Assembly (NCBI GenBank): GCA_929200255.1
Contig: CAKMYZ010000006.1
Span: 1 to 64,000, forward strand
Direction: 5' to 3'
Length of the DNA stretch: 64,000 bases
DNA from: an uncultured Alphaproteobacteria bacterium
GTDB lineage: Bacteria > Pseudomonadota > Alphaproteobacteria > Rhodobacterales > Rhodobacteraceae
Position 1 is the first letter of the stretch. Each line of letters begins with the position of its first letter. Below are positions 55,823-64,000 of the stretch, in pieces. The translations under genes and the position numbers were made by a program. The notes beneath the pieces were generated by a model. That model searched no databases. It was not told the DNA's origin and worked only from the letters and a program-made list of their open reading frames with translations.

Positions 55823-57738
55823 CCGCTTGGGCCGTCAAAGAACACATCTTCCTCAGGCATCTCACCGGTTTCCAGAATATGCATCATCTCGGCGTTCATT
55901 GCCGCTTCACGCGGGCCGAGGATATCCTGCACGCGGGCGATATAGGCCTCATTCTCCATCACGGGAATGTCGGGATCATAGGCATCCGCAAGCGAGATCA
56001 TCGAAGAGCGATCAGCGCGATTGAAGGCATCCACCATCATCTGTGCGCGATCCTTCGGGATATTGAGCGCCTCCAGCGCTGACCGGCCCATCCGCAATGA
56101 GCTGTCATAGGTTTCACGAATGATGTCGCGGCATCCGGCGGCCCACAGCTCATACACATGATGGCGGTCAACAGCGCGGGCAACGATATGGACATGCGGC
56201 GCAGTCGTATGAACGTAATGCACCAGTTCGGTCAATTTTTGTTTATCGTCGATGGAGGCAACGAAGACCTTCGCATTGTGCAAACCTGCGGCATGCAAAA
56301 GATCAGGCCGCGTCGCATCACCATAGTAGATACGCGCCCCGAAACGCCGCATGTTTTCAAGATGTTGGGCGTTGTAGTCGATCACGGTCAGGCTATAGCC
56401 CGCCGCGCTGAGTAGCCGCCGGACAATGCCGCCAACCCGGCCGCCGCCAGCGATAATCACCTCACCCTGTTCTTCGATGTCGTCAGCCTCGCCCATGTCA
56501 GCCGCATTGTGGCGCGGCACAATCACACGGTCATAGAAGATGAACAGCAGCGGGGTCAGCATCATCGAAATCGCAACAACCAAAAGCAATTGATCGGCAA
56601 GCACCTGCGGCAGAATGGCGTTTGTGACCGAAAAGGACAGTAGCACAAATCCAAACTCACCCGCTTGCGCAAGGCTCAGCGCCAAGAGCCAACGATCCGC
56701 GCCGCGCAGTTTGAAAACCAACGCGAGCACAGCCAGAACAGCCGCCTTCACCGCGATCAACAGGATGGTCAGCCCAAGGATCAGTAGCAGGTTTTCGGAC
56801 AGCAGCGCAAAGTTGATCGCCGCGCCCACTGTCATGAAAAACAGCCCCAAGAGCAGCCCCTTGAACGGGTCGATATCTGATTCCAACTCATGCCGGTATT
56901 CGCTATTTGCCAGCACCACCCCAGCGAGAAAGGTGCCCAAGGCAGGCGACAATCCGACCAAAGACATCAAAAGCGCGATGCCGATCACCATCATCAACGC
57001 CGTTGCCGTAAAGAGTTCGCGTAGGTTGGCCCCGGCAATAAAACGGAAAATCGGTCGGGTCAGGAAACTGCCCGCCCCGACAACGGCTGCGATGGCGATG
57101 ACATTGACCAAAGCCGTTTGCCAGCCATTCAGCCCCGCGACAAGGCTCATGCCGGCACCATGATCGCCGCCACTGCCGTGATCATCGCCGCCATGCGCCA
57201 CCTCACCAGCAATACCCATCAATTCCGGCATGGCCAGTAACGGCATCAAGGCCAACATCGGAATAACGGCAATGTCTTGCGCCAGAAGGACGGAGAAGCT
57301 TGATTGCCCGCCGTCGCCTTTCATAAGTCCTTTTTCATTCAGTGTTTGCAAAACGATAGCGGTTGAACTTAAGGCAGCAATCAAACCAATGGCGAGCGCC
57401 ACAGTCCAGCTCAATCCAAACAACAAACCTATTCCCAGGATCACTGTGGTCGTGATCCCGATCTGGCCACCGCCCAACCCCAGCAACTTGCCCCGCATCT
57501 GCCACAGGCGCTTGGGCTCAAGCTCAAGCCCCACCAGAAACAGCATCATCACAACGCCGAATTCCGCAAAATGCTGGATCGAAATCACATCAACGTGCAG
57601 CCAGCCAAGGATCGGGCTGATGACGATGCCGGCAATCAGATAGCCAAGCACCGACCCCAGCCCCAGCCGCGTGGCAATCGGCACGGCGATCACGCCCGCG
57701 ATCAAAAAGATAAAGGCCAGCAGCAGAAAATCGGTCAT
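55819..57738 (-). CDS. Kef-type CPA2 cation/proton antiporter with RCK (TrkA-N) domain
   Basis: A 639-aa protein. About the first 390 residues are a 12-helix antiporter domain with GLELEPKRLWQMRGKLLGLG, DGGQSSFSVLLAQDIAVIPML and GLSPALGTFLAGVVLANSEYRHELESDI. It carries a His/Gly-rich loop (VAHGGDDHGSGGDHG) of possible metal binding. From about 415 a Rossmann RCK domain (VIIAGGGRVGGIVRRLLSAAGYSLTVIDY) binds NAD(H) and gates K+ efflux. The C-terminus is a helical tail. It matches KefB/KefC in length and layout. Confidence 0.9.
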   Translation of the reverse strand: MTDFLLLAFIFLIAGVIAVPIATRLGLGSVLGYLIAGIVISPILGWLHVDVISIQHFAEFGVVMMLFLVGLELEPKRLWQMRGKLLGLGGGQIGITTTVILGIGLLFGLSWTVALAIGLIAALSSTAIVLQTLNEKGLMKGDGGQSSFSVLLAQDIAVIPMLALMPLLAMPELMGIAGEVAHGGDDHGSGGDHGAGMSLVAGLNGWQTALVNVIAIAAVVGAGSFLTRPIFRFIAGANLRELFTATALMMVIGIALLMSLVGLSPALGTFLAGVVLANSEYRHELESDIDPFKGLLLGLFFMTVGAAINFALLSENLLLILGLTILLIAVKAAVLAVLALVFKLRGADRWLLALSLAQAGEFGFVLLSFSVTNAILPQVLADQLLLVVAISMMLTPLLFIFYDRVIVPRHNAADMGEADDIEEQGEVIIAGGGRVGGIVRRLLSAAGYSLTVIDYNAQHLENMRRFGARIYYGDATRPDLLHAAGLHNAKVFVASIDDKQKLTELVHYVHTTAPHVHIVARAVDRHHVYELWAAGCRDIIRETYDSSLRMGRSALEALNIPKDRAQMMVDAFNRADRSSMISLADAYDPDIPVMENEAYIARVQDILGPREAAMNAEMMHILETGEMPEEDVFFDGPSG

Positions 57739-57803
57739 GGATATGTCCCCTCGTTAAGAAAATCATGCACATAGCGTTCGGTCATGGAAAGAGCGAAATA
57801 AAT

Positions 57804-57841
57804 AAGGGAGGACCGAAGCCCTCCCTGGGTTTCGCTGATCA
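57804..57841 (-). terminator. UUCG-loop terminator repeat, copy 1
   Basis: Minus-strand hairpin GGGAGGGC-TTCG-GTCCTCCC followed by TTATTTATT. A G-U pair occurs only in the minus-strand RNA, where the plus strand would have an A-C mismatch, which shows which strand is transcribed. Copy 2 lies at 57930-57967 with almost the same 38 bp. Confidence 0.7.
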
Positions 57842-57929
57842 AGGGGGAATGCACGCATTCACCCACCGCAGACAGAGCGATTGGCAATGCCAATGGCGGA
57901 GCCTGCCCATCTACGCATGGGACATAAAA

Positions 57930-57967
57930 AAGGGAGGACCGAAGTCCCCCCATAGTTTCGCTGATCA
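57930..57967 (-). terminator. UUCG-loop terminator repeat, copy 2 (downstream of nrdJ)
   Basis: Minus-strand hairpin GGGGGGAC-TTCG-GTCCTCCC followed by T6. It shares 38 bp with copy 1, including the TTTCGCTGATCA tail, and again pairs better (G-U) in the minus-strand RNA. It is about 145 bp beyond the nrdJ stop and is the best candidate for its terminator. Read on the minus strand, both copies encode ISETxGGLRSSL in a frame that is probably spurious. Confidence 0.75.
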
Positions 57968-58058
57968 GGCTCACTCATTATGTACCGCTCGGTTTGTTTG
58001 CCTGCGGCCCAATCCGCGTCGGAGCGAGCGCACCCGCTCCGAAGCTCTGCTATCAGCG

Positions 58059-58115
58059 AAGGAATTTCTTCGAAATTCCTTCTGTGCGCATAAGATTTTT
58101 CGTCGAAAAATCTTA
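58059..58115. repeat. Tandem hairpins overlapping the nrdJ stop
   Basis: AAGGAATTTC/GAAATTCCTT (58059-58068 and 58072-58081, loop TTC) and TAAGATTTTTC/GAAAAATCTTA (58091-58101 and 58105-58115, loop GTC). The second includes the nrdJ stop codon (58113-58115). Same tandem format as 35541-35594 and 38006-38051. Another 8-bp hairpin lies at 58019-58042. Confidence 0.65.
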
Positions 58116-61100
58116 GCTACACCCAGACGTTCCGCCGCAGGTATTGCACTTCATACAAGTGCCGTTGCGCACCAGCGTATAGTTTCCGCATTCCCCGCAA
58201 GCTTCGCCTTCGTAGCCCTGCATCTTGGCCTTGTCGCGGGCCGAGATTGTCGTGGCCGCACCTGTTGCAACGATGCTCTCGCTCGCCTCTGGTACCAGCG
58301 TTTGCAACGCAACTGAGGGGTCAGTGCCTGTGGCCAGCGCCGTGCCACCGGCACCGCCCTGCAACACAACCAGATCCTGCGGCATCCGCTTGCGTAGGTA
58401 CCCGGTGGACGAAATCTGCTTGAGCACCTCCAATGATCGCGAGGCGGCATTCTCGGTCGGGGCCTGAATGTTGGACACGCCCTCTTCCTCGCCACGGCCG
58501 ATATCATCAAATGACGCGCCTTCCGGCTTTACATGCGCCAGATCGGTACGGTCGAGGTAGCTGACGGCAAGTTCGCGGAAGATATAGTCGAGCACGGACG
58601 TCGCGTTCTTGATACTGTCGTTGCCCTGAACCATGCCAGCCGGTTCAAATTTGGTGAATGTGAAGGCATCCACGAATTCTTCCAGCGGGACGCCATATTG
58701 CAGGCCGACCGAGACCGCGATAGCGAAATTGTTCATCATCGCCCGGAAACCGGCGCCTTCCTTGTGCATGTCGATGAAAATTTCGCCCAATTGGCCGTCT
58801 TCATACTCACCCGTGCGCAAATAAACCTTGTGGCCCCCAACGATGGCCTTCTGCGTATACCCCTTACGCCGCTGCGGCATCTTCTCACGTTCGCGGTTGC
58901 GCACTTCCTGCACGATGATCTTTTCGACGATCTTTTCGGCCAGTACTGCGGCCTTTTCGTGGTGGGTGCCGCTTTCCAGTGTTTCCTGTGCGTCTTCATC
59001 ATCATCGACCAAGGCTGCCGCCAAAGGTTGAGAGAGTTTGGAGCCGTCGCGGTAAAGCGCATTGGCCTTCACCCCCAGGGACCAGCTGAGCTCATAGGCT
59101 TTCTGGCAATCCTCGATCGTCGCGTCATTGGGCATGTTGATCGTCTTTGAGATCGCACCAGAGATAAAGGACTGCGCCGCCGCCATCATGTGAATGTGGC
59201 TGTCAACGCTCAGATAACGCTTACCTTTTTTGCCGCATGGGTTGGCGCAATCAAAGACAGTGTAGTGCTCTTCTTTCAGGTGCGGCGCGCCTTCCAACGT
59301 CATGGTTCCGCAAACGTGATCGTTGGCCGCGTCGATATCCTGCTTAGAGTATCCGAGGTGACGCAGCAGGTCGAATGTCGGATCATTCAGCTTCTCAGCT
59401 GGAATGCCCAGCGTCTTGGTGCAGAATGCTTCGCCCAGCGTCCATTGGTTGAAGACAAAGCGAATGTCGAAGGCCGAAGCCAGTGCCGCTTCGATCTTGT
59501 CCAGCTCTGCCTGACCAAAGCCATGACCGATCAGTGAGGTGTGGTTGATCGCTGGCGCCTGCCCGATTGACCCGTGACCGACGGCGTAGGCAATGATCTC
59601 TTCGATCTGCGCGGACCCATAGCCCAGTTTTTCAAGTGCGGCTGGCACCGACTGGTTGATGATCTTGAAGTACCCGCCACCGGCCAGCTTCTTGAATTTC
59701 ACCAATGCAAAGTCGGGCTCAATCCCTGTGGTGTCGCAATCCATGACCAGACCAATTGTCCCGGTTGGTGCGATGACAGACACCTGCGCGTTACGGTAGC
59801 CGTGCTTTTTACCCAGCTTCAGCGCTTCGTCCCAGCTGCCAATGGCCAATTCGATCAGGCGGTGGTCGGGGCAGTTCGCGTGGTCAAGCGGCACAGGCTT
59901 GACGTCCAGCCTGTCATAGCCGTCCGCCTTGCCCAAGGCAGCCTGCCTGTGGTTCTTGATGACGCGCAGCATGTGCTTGCTGTTTTTCTTGTAGCCCGGG
60001 AATGCCCCCAACTCGCCCGCCATTTCAGCCGAGGTCGCGTAGGACACGCCTGACATAATCGCGGTCAGTGCAGCGCCCATCGCCCGGCCTTCATCGCTGT
60101 CATAGCCATATCCCATGTTCATCAGCAGGCCACCAATGTTGGCATAGCCAAGGCCCAGCGTCCGGAAGTCATAGGACCGCTGTGCAATCTCCTTGGAGGG
60201 GAACTGCGCCATCATGACGGAGATTTCCAAGGTGACCGTCCACAAGCGTGTGGCGTGCATGTAATCTTCGGCTTGGAACGTGCCATCTTTGTAGAAGGTC
60301 AACAGGTTCATGGACGCCAGATTACAGGCCGTATCGTCAAGGAACATATACTCAGAGCATGGGTTTGAGCCGCGGATTTCGCCATCTTCAGGGCATGTGT
60401 GCCATGCGTTGACAGTGTCATGGTATTGGATGCCCGGATCCGCACAGGCCCATGCAGCGTGCCCCACCTGTTCCCACAGGTCGCGAGCTTTGATGATCTT
60501 GGCGACTTCACCGTTGCGGCGGTTGATCAGTTTCCAATCGGCATCGTCCTCAACAGCCTTAAGGAATACGTCAGTCACGCGGATGGAGTTGTTGGAGTTC
60601 TGACCAGAGACCGACGAATAGGCTTCCGAATCCCAGTCTGTGTCATAGGTCGGGAACTCAATGCTGGAATAGCCCTGCTTTGCATAGTCCAGCACGCGCT
60701 TGATGTAAGTTTCTGGAATAGATGATTTTTTGGCATCTTTTACAGCAGCGGCCAACGTGTCATTGGTTTTGGGATCATAGGCAGACACCTCTTCCCCGTC
60801 CCACGATTTGATCGCCGCGAAGATCGCGTTCAGATAGCGGGCATGCATTTTGGAACCGGCAACGATTGACGCCACTTTCTGCTCTTCAATGACTTTCCAG
60901 TTGATGAATTCCTCGATGTCAGGGTGGTCCGCGTCAACGATCACCATCTTCGCCGCACGGCGTGTTGTGCCGCCAGATTTGATCGCCCCGGCGGCGCGGT
61001 CACCAATTTTGAGAAAGCCCATCAGGCCAGAAGACTTACCGCCACCAGAAAGCGGCTCACCATCGCCGCGCAGGGATGAGAAGTTCGTGCCAGTGCCAGA

Positions 61101-61760
61101 GCCGTATTTGAACAGGCGCGCTTCACGCACCCACAGGTCCATGATGCCGCCATCGTTCACCAGATCATCGCCCACGGATTGAATAAAGCAGGCGTGCGGC
61201 TGCGGGTGCTCATAGGACGAGGTGGATTTGGTCAGCTCGCCCGTTTGGTAATCCACATAGAAGTGGCCCTGTGCGGGGCCGTCGATACCGTAAGCCCAGT
61301 GCAGACCCGTATTAAACCACTGCGGGCTGTTTGGCGCCGCACGCTGGGTTGCCAACATATAACGCATTTCGTCGAAATATGTGCGGGCATCGTCCTCGGA
61401 CGAAAAGTAGCCACCTTTCCAACCCCAATAGGTCCATGCGCCTGCCAGACGGTCAAAAACCTGCTTGGCTGAGGTTTCACCGCCAAAGGTCGCATCTTTC
61501 GCAGGAACCGCGCGCCACAGGAACTCTGGCACACCCTTTTCTTTGACGCGTTTCACTTCGGCGGGAACACCTGCCTTGCGGAAGTATTTTTGTGCAATCA
61601 CGTCAGAGGCCACCTGGCTCCAACCTGCCGGAACTTCACAGTCATCAAGTTTGAAAACGATGGTGCCATCCGGGTTGCGAATCTCAGACGTTGTTGTCTT
61701 GAATTCCAGCTCACCGTAAGCGCCTGACTTGGCCTTCGTGAAATTGCGGTCGATTTTCAT
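58113..61760 (-). CDS. nrdJ: Class II (adenosylcobalamin-dependent) ribonucleotide reductase
   Basis: Reduces ribonucleotides to deoxyribonucleotides using a cobalamin-generated thiyl radical, without oxygen. The 1215-aa product has the long NrdJ layout. [13 protein letters not shown] opens the active-site barrel, [14 protein letters not shown] is the substrate region, and [20 protein letters not shown] carries the Asn-Cys-Glu radical triad. The finger-loop and [14 protein letters not shown] follow. The end is a zinc-ribbon-like tail ([23 protein letters not shown]). No class I nrdAB is in the window. It links directly to the cobalamin genes cbiD, cobK, cobA and cobB. The ATG at 61760 follows about 565 bp of upstream DNA. 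Confidence 0.95.
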   Translation of the reverse strand: MKIDRNFTKAKSGAYGELEFKTTTSEIRNPDGTIVFKLDDCEVPAGWSQVASDVIAQKYFRKAGVPAEVKRVKEKGVPEFLWRAVPAKDATFGGETSAKQVFDRLAGAWTYWGWKGGYFSSEDDARTYFDEMRYMLATQRAAPNSPQWFNTGLHWAYGIDGPAQGHFYVDYQTGELTKSTSSYEHPQPHACFIQSVGDDLVNDGGIMDLWVREARLFKYGSGTGTNFSSLRGDGEPLSGGGKSSGLMGFLKIGDRAAGAIKSGGTTRRAAKMVIVDADHPDIEEFINWKVIEEQKVASIVAGSKMHARYLNAIFAAIKSWDGEEVSAYDPKTNDTLAAAVKDAKKSSIPETYIKRVLDYAKQGYSSIEFPTYDTDWDSEAYSSVSGQNSNNSIRVTDVFLKAVEDDADWKLINRRNGEVAKIIKARDLWEQVGHAAWACADPGIQYHDTVNAWHTCPEDGEIRGSNPCSEYMFLDDTACNLASMNLLTFYKDGTFQAEDYMHATRLWTVTLEISVMMAQFPSKEIAQRSYDFRTLGLGYANIGGLLMNMGYGYDSDEGRAMGAALTAIMSGVSYATSAEMAGELGAFPGYKKNSKHMLRVIKNHRQAALGKADGYDRLDVKPVPLDHANCPDHRLIELAIGSWDEALKLGKKHGYRNAQVSVIAPTGTIGLVMDCDTTGIEPDFALVKFKKLAGGGYFKIINQSVPAALEKLGYGSAQIEEIIAYAVGHGSIGQAPAINHTSLIGHGFGQAELDKIEAALASAFDIRFVFNQWTLGEAFCTKTLGIPAEKLNDPTFDLLRHLGYSKQDIDAANDHVCGTMTLEGAPHLKEEHYTVFDCANPCGKKGKRYLSVDSHIHMMAAAQSFISGAISKTINMPNDATIEDCQKAYELSWSLGVKANALYRDGSKLSQPLAAALVDDDEDAQETLESGTHHEKAAVLAEKIVEKIIVQEVRNREREKMPQRRKGYTQKAIVGGHKVYLRTGEYEDGQLGEIFIDMHKEGAGFRAMMNNFAIAVSVGLQYGVPLEEFVDAFTFTKFEPAGMVQGNDSIKNATSVLDYIFRELAVSYLDRTDLAHVKPEGASFDDIGRGEEEGVSNIQAPTENAASRSLEVLKQISSTGYLRKRMPQDLVVLQGGAGGTALATGTDPSVALQTLVPEASESIVATGAATTISARDKAKMQGYEGEACGECGNYTLVRNGTCMKCNTCGGTSGCS

Positions 61761-62325
61761 CTAGTCTGCCCCATGTTTCGTGCCGTCGTTGCGGCGATCA
61801 TTGATAACGCGCCGCACATGCGACACCAACACACCGGGGTTCAATTCATTTTGGCAAATACTTTCCGTCCCGATCAATGATCAGGTCAAAGCCAGAACGG
61901 TGCCTGATATTCTGCACCCGCCAATGTCTAAATCCCCGCGCCGCTACCACATCTTGTGCTGTGGCTGTCGGCCCGCACAACGTGGCGCATCTAGCCCTAG
62001 TGGGTCAACGGATTTTTAACACAAAATACAGATTTATTGAGTTGACTGCCACAGCGCAAACTGGTCCGGGTCCAGCCCGGTGATTCACTCACAGTTTTGT
62101 CCACAATCGCCCCACCCGCGATAAGCAGCAGAAAACCTTTTTCGTCGGCAGACTTACACCCAAAAACTCAGCCAAAAGGTGAAGTTTGTTCGCGCGCCCG
62201 GACCTAACCCGCCATCAAGTTAACAAGTTATTAACTGTGATTTTAGGACGTTAACCATGCTCTGCATGCCACGACTGGCCACTCACAATAGCCGATTCTT
62301 GATGGGATTGTTGATTGTTGTGATG
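61761..62325. other. 565-bp region between nrdJ and tRNA-Pro
   Basis: No gene is supported; the short plus-strand frames (61780-62019, 61877-62083) have no domain or ribosome site. It must hold the nrdJ promoter on the minus strand. An AT-rich segment around 62020-62045 contains ACACAAAATAC, vaguely like half of an NrdR box; I do not call it. No cobalamin riboswitch was recognised. Confidence 0.5.
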
Positions 62326-62402
62326 TGGTCGGGGCGGAGAGATTCGAACTCCCGACCCTCTGTTCCCAAAACAGATGCGCTACCAGGCTGCGCTACGCCC
62401 CG
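62326..62402 (-). tRNA. tRNA-Pro (anticodon TGG)
   Basis: A 77-nt minus-strand cloverleaf: acceptor stem CGGGGCG/CGCCCCG, a D-arm GCGCAGCCTGGTAGCGC, an anticodon stem TCTGT/ACAGA around TTTGGGA giving TGG, a T-arm with GTTCGAATC and an encoded CCA. No integrase or repeat is next to it. Confidence 0.93.
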
Positions 62403-62447
62403 AACCATGTGCGGTTCTTTAGCCCCACAAAAACGATTTGAAAAGCC

Positions 62448-62924
62448 CTAACCGTCAGTCTTTTCATCACAAGGTAAAATAGCATCGGCCCCAAAGCTGG
62501 GATGTTGCATAACATCCCCTTCAGCAATGCCTAAACGGGCAGCCAGCCCGCCGTTGATCTCCAACACCATCTGAATGCCGTCACCGCCGCGGATTGGTGT
62601 CAAATCACCGGGCACTGCGTTTTCGTGGATCGACAGAATCTCGCCACTGGGAGCGGCAAACAGCATATCAAGCGGAATCAGCGTGTTCTTCATCCAGAAG
62701 CTGACAAACTGCGGCTCCTCATAGACAAACAGCATACCTTCCAGCAGCGGCATGTCTTCAACAAACATCAACCCCTGGGCCCGCTCTTGCGGATCATCTG
62801 CGATTTCGATGCCAAAGGTCGCCTGCCCGAAATCACCCGATATCGTCAGCTTGTCATCGACGCAGACCGCCAGAATCGGCTGCGCGGCACAGCTAAACAG
62901 CAGTGCCAGCGGCAAAGCCTTCAC
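62448..62924 (-). CDS. DUF192 secreted or periplasmic protein
   Basis: A 158-aa protein with a signal peptide (residues 1-19, [16 protein letters not shown]) and the DUF192 domain: [46 protein letters not shown] and [16 protein letters not shown]. The function of the family is not established. The ATG overlaps the stop of the cold-shock gene (ATGA), a pairing often seen in Rhodobacterales. Confidence 0.92.
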   Translation of the reverse strand: MKALPLALLFSCAAQPILAVCVDDKLTISGDFGQATFGIEIADDPQERAQGLMFVEDMPLLEGMLFVYEEPQFVSFWMKNTLIPLDMLFAAPSGEILSIHENAVPGDLTPIRGGDGIQMVLEINGGLAARLGIAEGDVMQHPSFGADAILPCDEKTDG

Positions 62925-63475
62925 TTTGCCGCCACTTCCCAGCCGATGATTTCAATCGCCATGCGGCCACGTTCACCATCAACCATACGCAGCCCCACCG
63001 CTTCGCCGGATTGCAAATCTGACAACCCAGAGCGGCGTAGCACCTCGACATGCACAAACACATCATCGTTGCTGCCAAAGACATTGGCAAAACCAAAGCC
63101 CTTTGCCTTGTCGAACCACTTCACCCGGGCAGGTTCAATCGGTTTCTGGGCAATATCCTCCGGCGAGTATTCTACCATATCGCGCAATGGCAAAGCCTCA
63201 TCAGTGACAGGGGGCACAATAGAAAGCACCTCTGTCGCCTGAAGGCCCCGCTGCGTGTCCTGCACGATAATCTCAATGGCAGAGCCGTCTACAACAGACC
63301 CCTGCCCGAAATTACGCAACACGTTAGCGTGCAATAAAATATCCCGGCCGCCTTCATCTGCGACAACAAAGCCAAAGCCCTTGGTGGGATCAAACCACTT
63401 GACTTGCCCGTGCACCTGCCGTTGCGGCGCGGTGTCCTGCGTTTCCATCTGTATTTCCTCTTGAATCCCGGCCAT
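62921..63475 (-). CDS. Double cold-shock-domain protein
   Basis: A 184-aa protein with two CSP/S1-like nucleic-acid-binding domains: VKWFDPTKGFGFV (RNP-1 type) at residues about 25-37 and ARVKWFDKAKGFGFA near 117-131, each followed by a DILLHANVL or DVFVHVEVL RNP-2 segment. A fused pair of CSDs of this length is typical of alphaproteobacterial cold-shock proteins, unlike the 70-aa single-domain CspA. It probably binds single-stranded RNA or DNA. Overlaps the DUF192 gene. Confidence 0.93.
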   Translation of the reverse strand: MAGIQEEIQMETQDTAPQRQVHGQVKWFDPTKGFGFVVADEGGRDILLHANVLRNFGQGSVVDGSAIEIIVQDTQRGLQATEVLSIVPPVTDEALPLRDMVEYSPEDIAQKPIEPARVKWFDKAKGFGFANVFGSNDDVFVHVEVLRRSGLSDLQSGEAVGLRMVDGERGRMAIEIIGWEVAAK

Positions 63476-63562
63476 TGTTTCTGGCCGACACCCTTATTCT
63501 CATATCTTCAACTATTCATGACCGAACACTCGGCCATCCATTCATACGTGACGCGAAACTGA

Positions 63563-64000
63563 TTACGGCGAGAGGCGCGTGACCTCCCAGTCTTGATCGA
63601 CGTGCTTGCGCGACCACCGAAACCGGTCATGCAAACGAAAAGCCCCATCTGACCAAAACTCGATCTCCAGTGGCTTAATCCGAAAACCGCCCCAAAAGGG
63701 CGGACGTTCCGGGTCCGCACCTTTTTGCATCGTTACTTTAGCAACCTCAGTCATCAAAGATGCACGTGACGTCAAGGGCTGAGATTGATGAGATGCCCAC
63801 GCCCCCAATTTACTCTTCAGTGAACGTGACTGATAATAGGCGTCTGCGGTGAGCCCATCCTCTTTTTCCACAGTGCCACGCACGCGAATCTGGCGTGCCA
63901 GAGACTTCCAATGCATCACAAACGCCGCCTTGCCGGACTGAGCGATTTCTTGCCCCTTCCGACTTTCGTAGTTGGTGTAGAACACAAAAGCATCCAGCTC
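63563..64000 (-). CDS. pdxH: Pyridoxamine 5'-phosphate oxidase (partial, 5' end outside window)
   Basis: Oxidises pyridoxine or pyridoxamine 5'-phosphate to pyridoxal 5'-phosphate with FMN and oxygen. The C-terminal 140 or so residues are present: [36 protein letters not shown] (FMN and subunit contacts), [30 protein letters not shown] and the final DRFRWSR...WEVTRLSP motif with the substrate Arg and His. The frame continues beyond 64000, so the N-terminal ~60 residues are outside the window. Confidence 0.93.
   Translation of the reverse strand, partial: ELDAFVFYTNYESRKGQEIAQSGKAAFVMHWKSLARQIRVRGTVEKEDGLTADAYYQSRSLKSKLGAWASHQSQPLTSRASLMTEVAKVTMQKGADPERPPFWGGFRIKPLEIEFWSDGAFRLHDRFRWSRKHVDQDWEVTRLSP

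Noticed and set aside
57735-57974. 79-aa minus-strand protein with internal repeats
   Set aside because: The repeats are the two terminator hairpins; the frame is better explained as RNA.
61990-62060. NrdR box or cobalamin riboswitch upstream of nrdJ
   Set aside because: Only a half-match (ACACAAAATAC) and no B12-box were seen.

Overview
The window looks like chromosome of a marine alphaproteobacterium of the Rhodobacterales (Roseobacter-type). Evidence is protein-level similarity recognised by eye, not a search: an Entner-Doudoroff set zwf-pgl-pgi, a class II (B12-dependent) ribonucleotide reductase, aerobic-type cobalamin genes, a RamA-like corrinoid-activating protein next to tryptophan 2,3-dioxygenase, and moderately high GC with many 4-bp ATGA/GTGA gene overlaps. 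Most of the window is ordinary housekeeping and metabolic core.

Layout. 1-674: non-coding or unrecognised sequence that cuts off an rsmB gene (647-1138, minus) downstream of guaB. 2760-6244: a small membrane protein, a ferredoxin/ASKHA corrinoid-reactivation protein and kynA. 6305-6378: tRNA-Gly(CCC). 6365-22372: a 16-kb genomic island inserted in the 3' end of that tRNA. It has a 14-bp direct repeat of the tRNA end at both borders and a P4-type integrase directly inside the left border.

The island carries, in order: the integrase; a large protein with a predicted nuclease-like N-terminus joined to an AIPR (abortive-infection) domain; a second small tyrosine recombinase; an AT-rich module of a membrane-anchored GAF-like protein, an unknown 159-aa protein and an ADP-ribosyltransferase-like protein; a replication-relaxation-like protein and a VirD4/TraD-like coupling ATPase separated by a hairpin-rich gap; a periplasmic transglutaminase-like protein, a Sec-exported short RHS-core toxin and its probable immunity protein; a CPCC zinc-ribbon protein; a CHC2/Toprim primase; a putative replication origin (DnaA box, AT-rich stretch and three identical-format dyads spaced exactly 22 bp); and two replication or partition-type DNA-binding proteins. 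It reads as an integrated, probably mobilizable plasmid-like element loaded with defence and interbacterial-competition genes.

22375-36366: a degenerate prepilin-peptidase-like protein, pgi-pgl-zwf behind a 16-bp palindromic operator, an HNH protein, a GGDEF-like protein, a four-gene overlapping operon (cbiD, cobK, DNA glycosylase, esterase), divergent cobA and cobB, a transporter, a zincin-like protein and a squalene/phytoene-synthase-like protein. 36363-50012: cimA, cysS, a GGDEF-EAL protein with a small coupled ORF, a frameshifted DUF1697 gene, a SoxR regulon fragment with a canonical SoxR box, an aminotransferase, a PEP-mutase-family protein, a porin-like protein, anmK and tyrS. 50027-64000: nhaP-type antiporter, PhzF protein, Fur-family regulator, EamA transporter, eno, GNAT, DUF985, a Kef-type antiporter, nrdJ, tRNA-Pro(TGG), DUF192, a double cold-shock protein and the 3' part of pdxH.

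How it works together: B12 synthesis (cbiD, cobK, cobA, cobB) supplies the cofactor for NrdJ and for the corrinoid enzyme served by the RamA-like protein. The island is the accessory part and the most likely place for an undescribed system.
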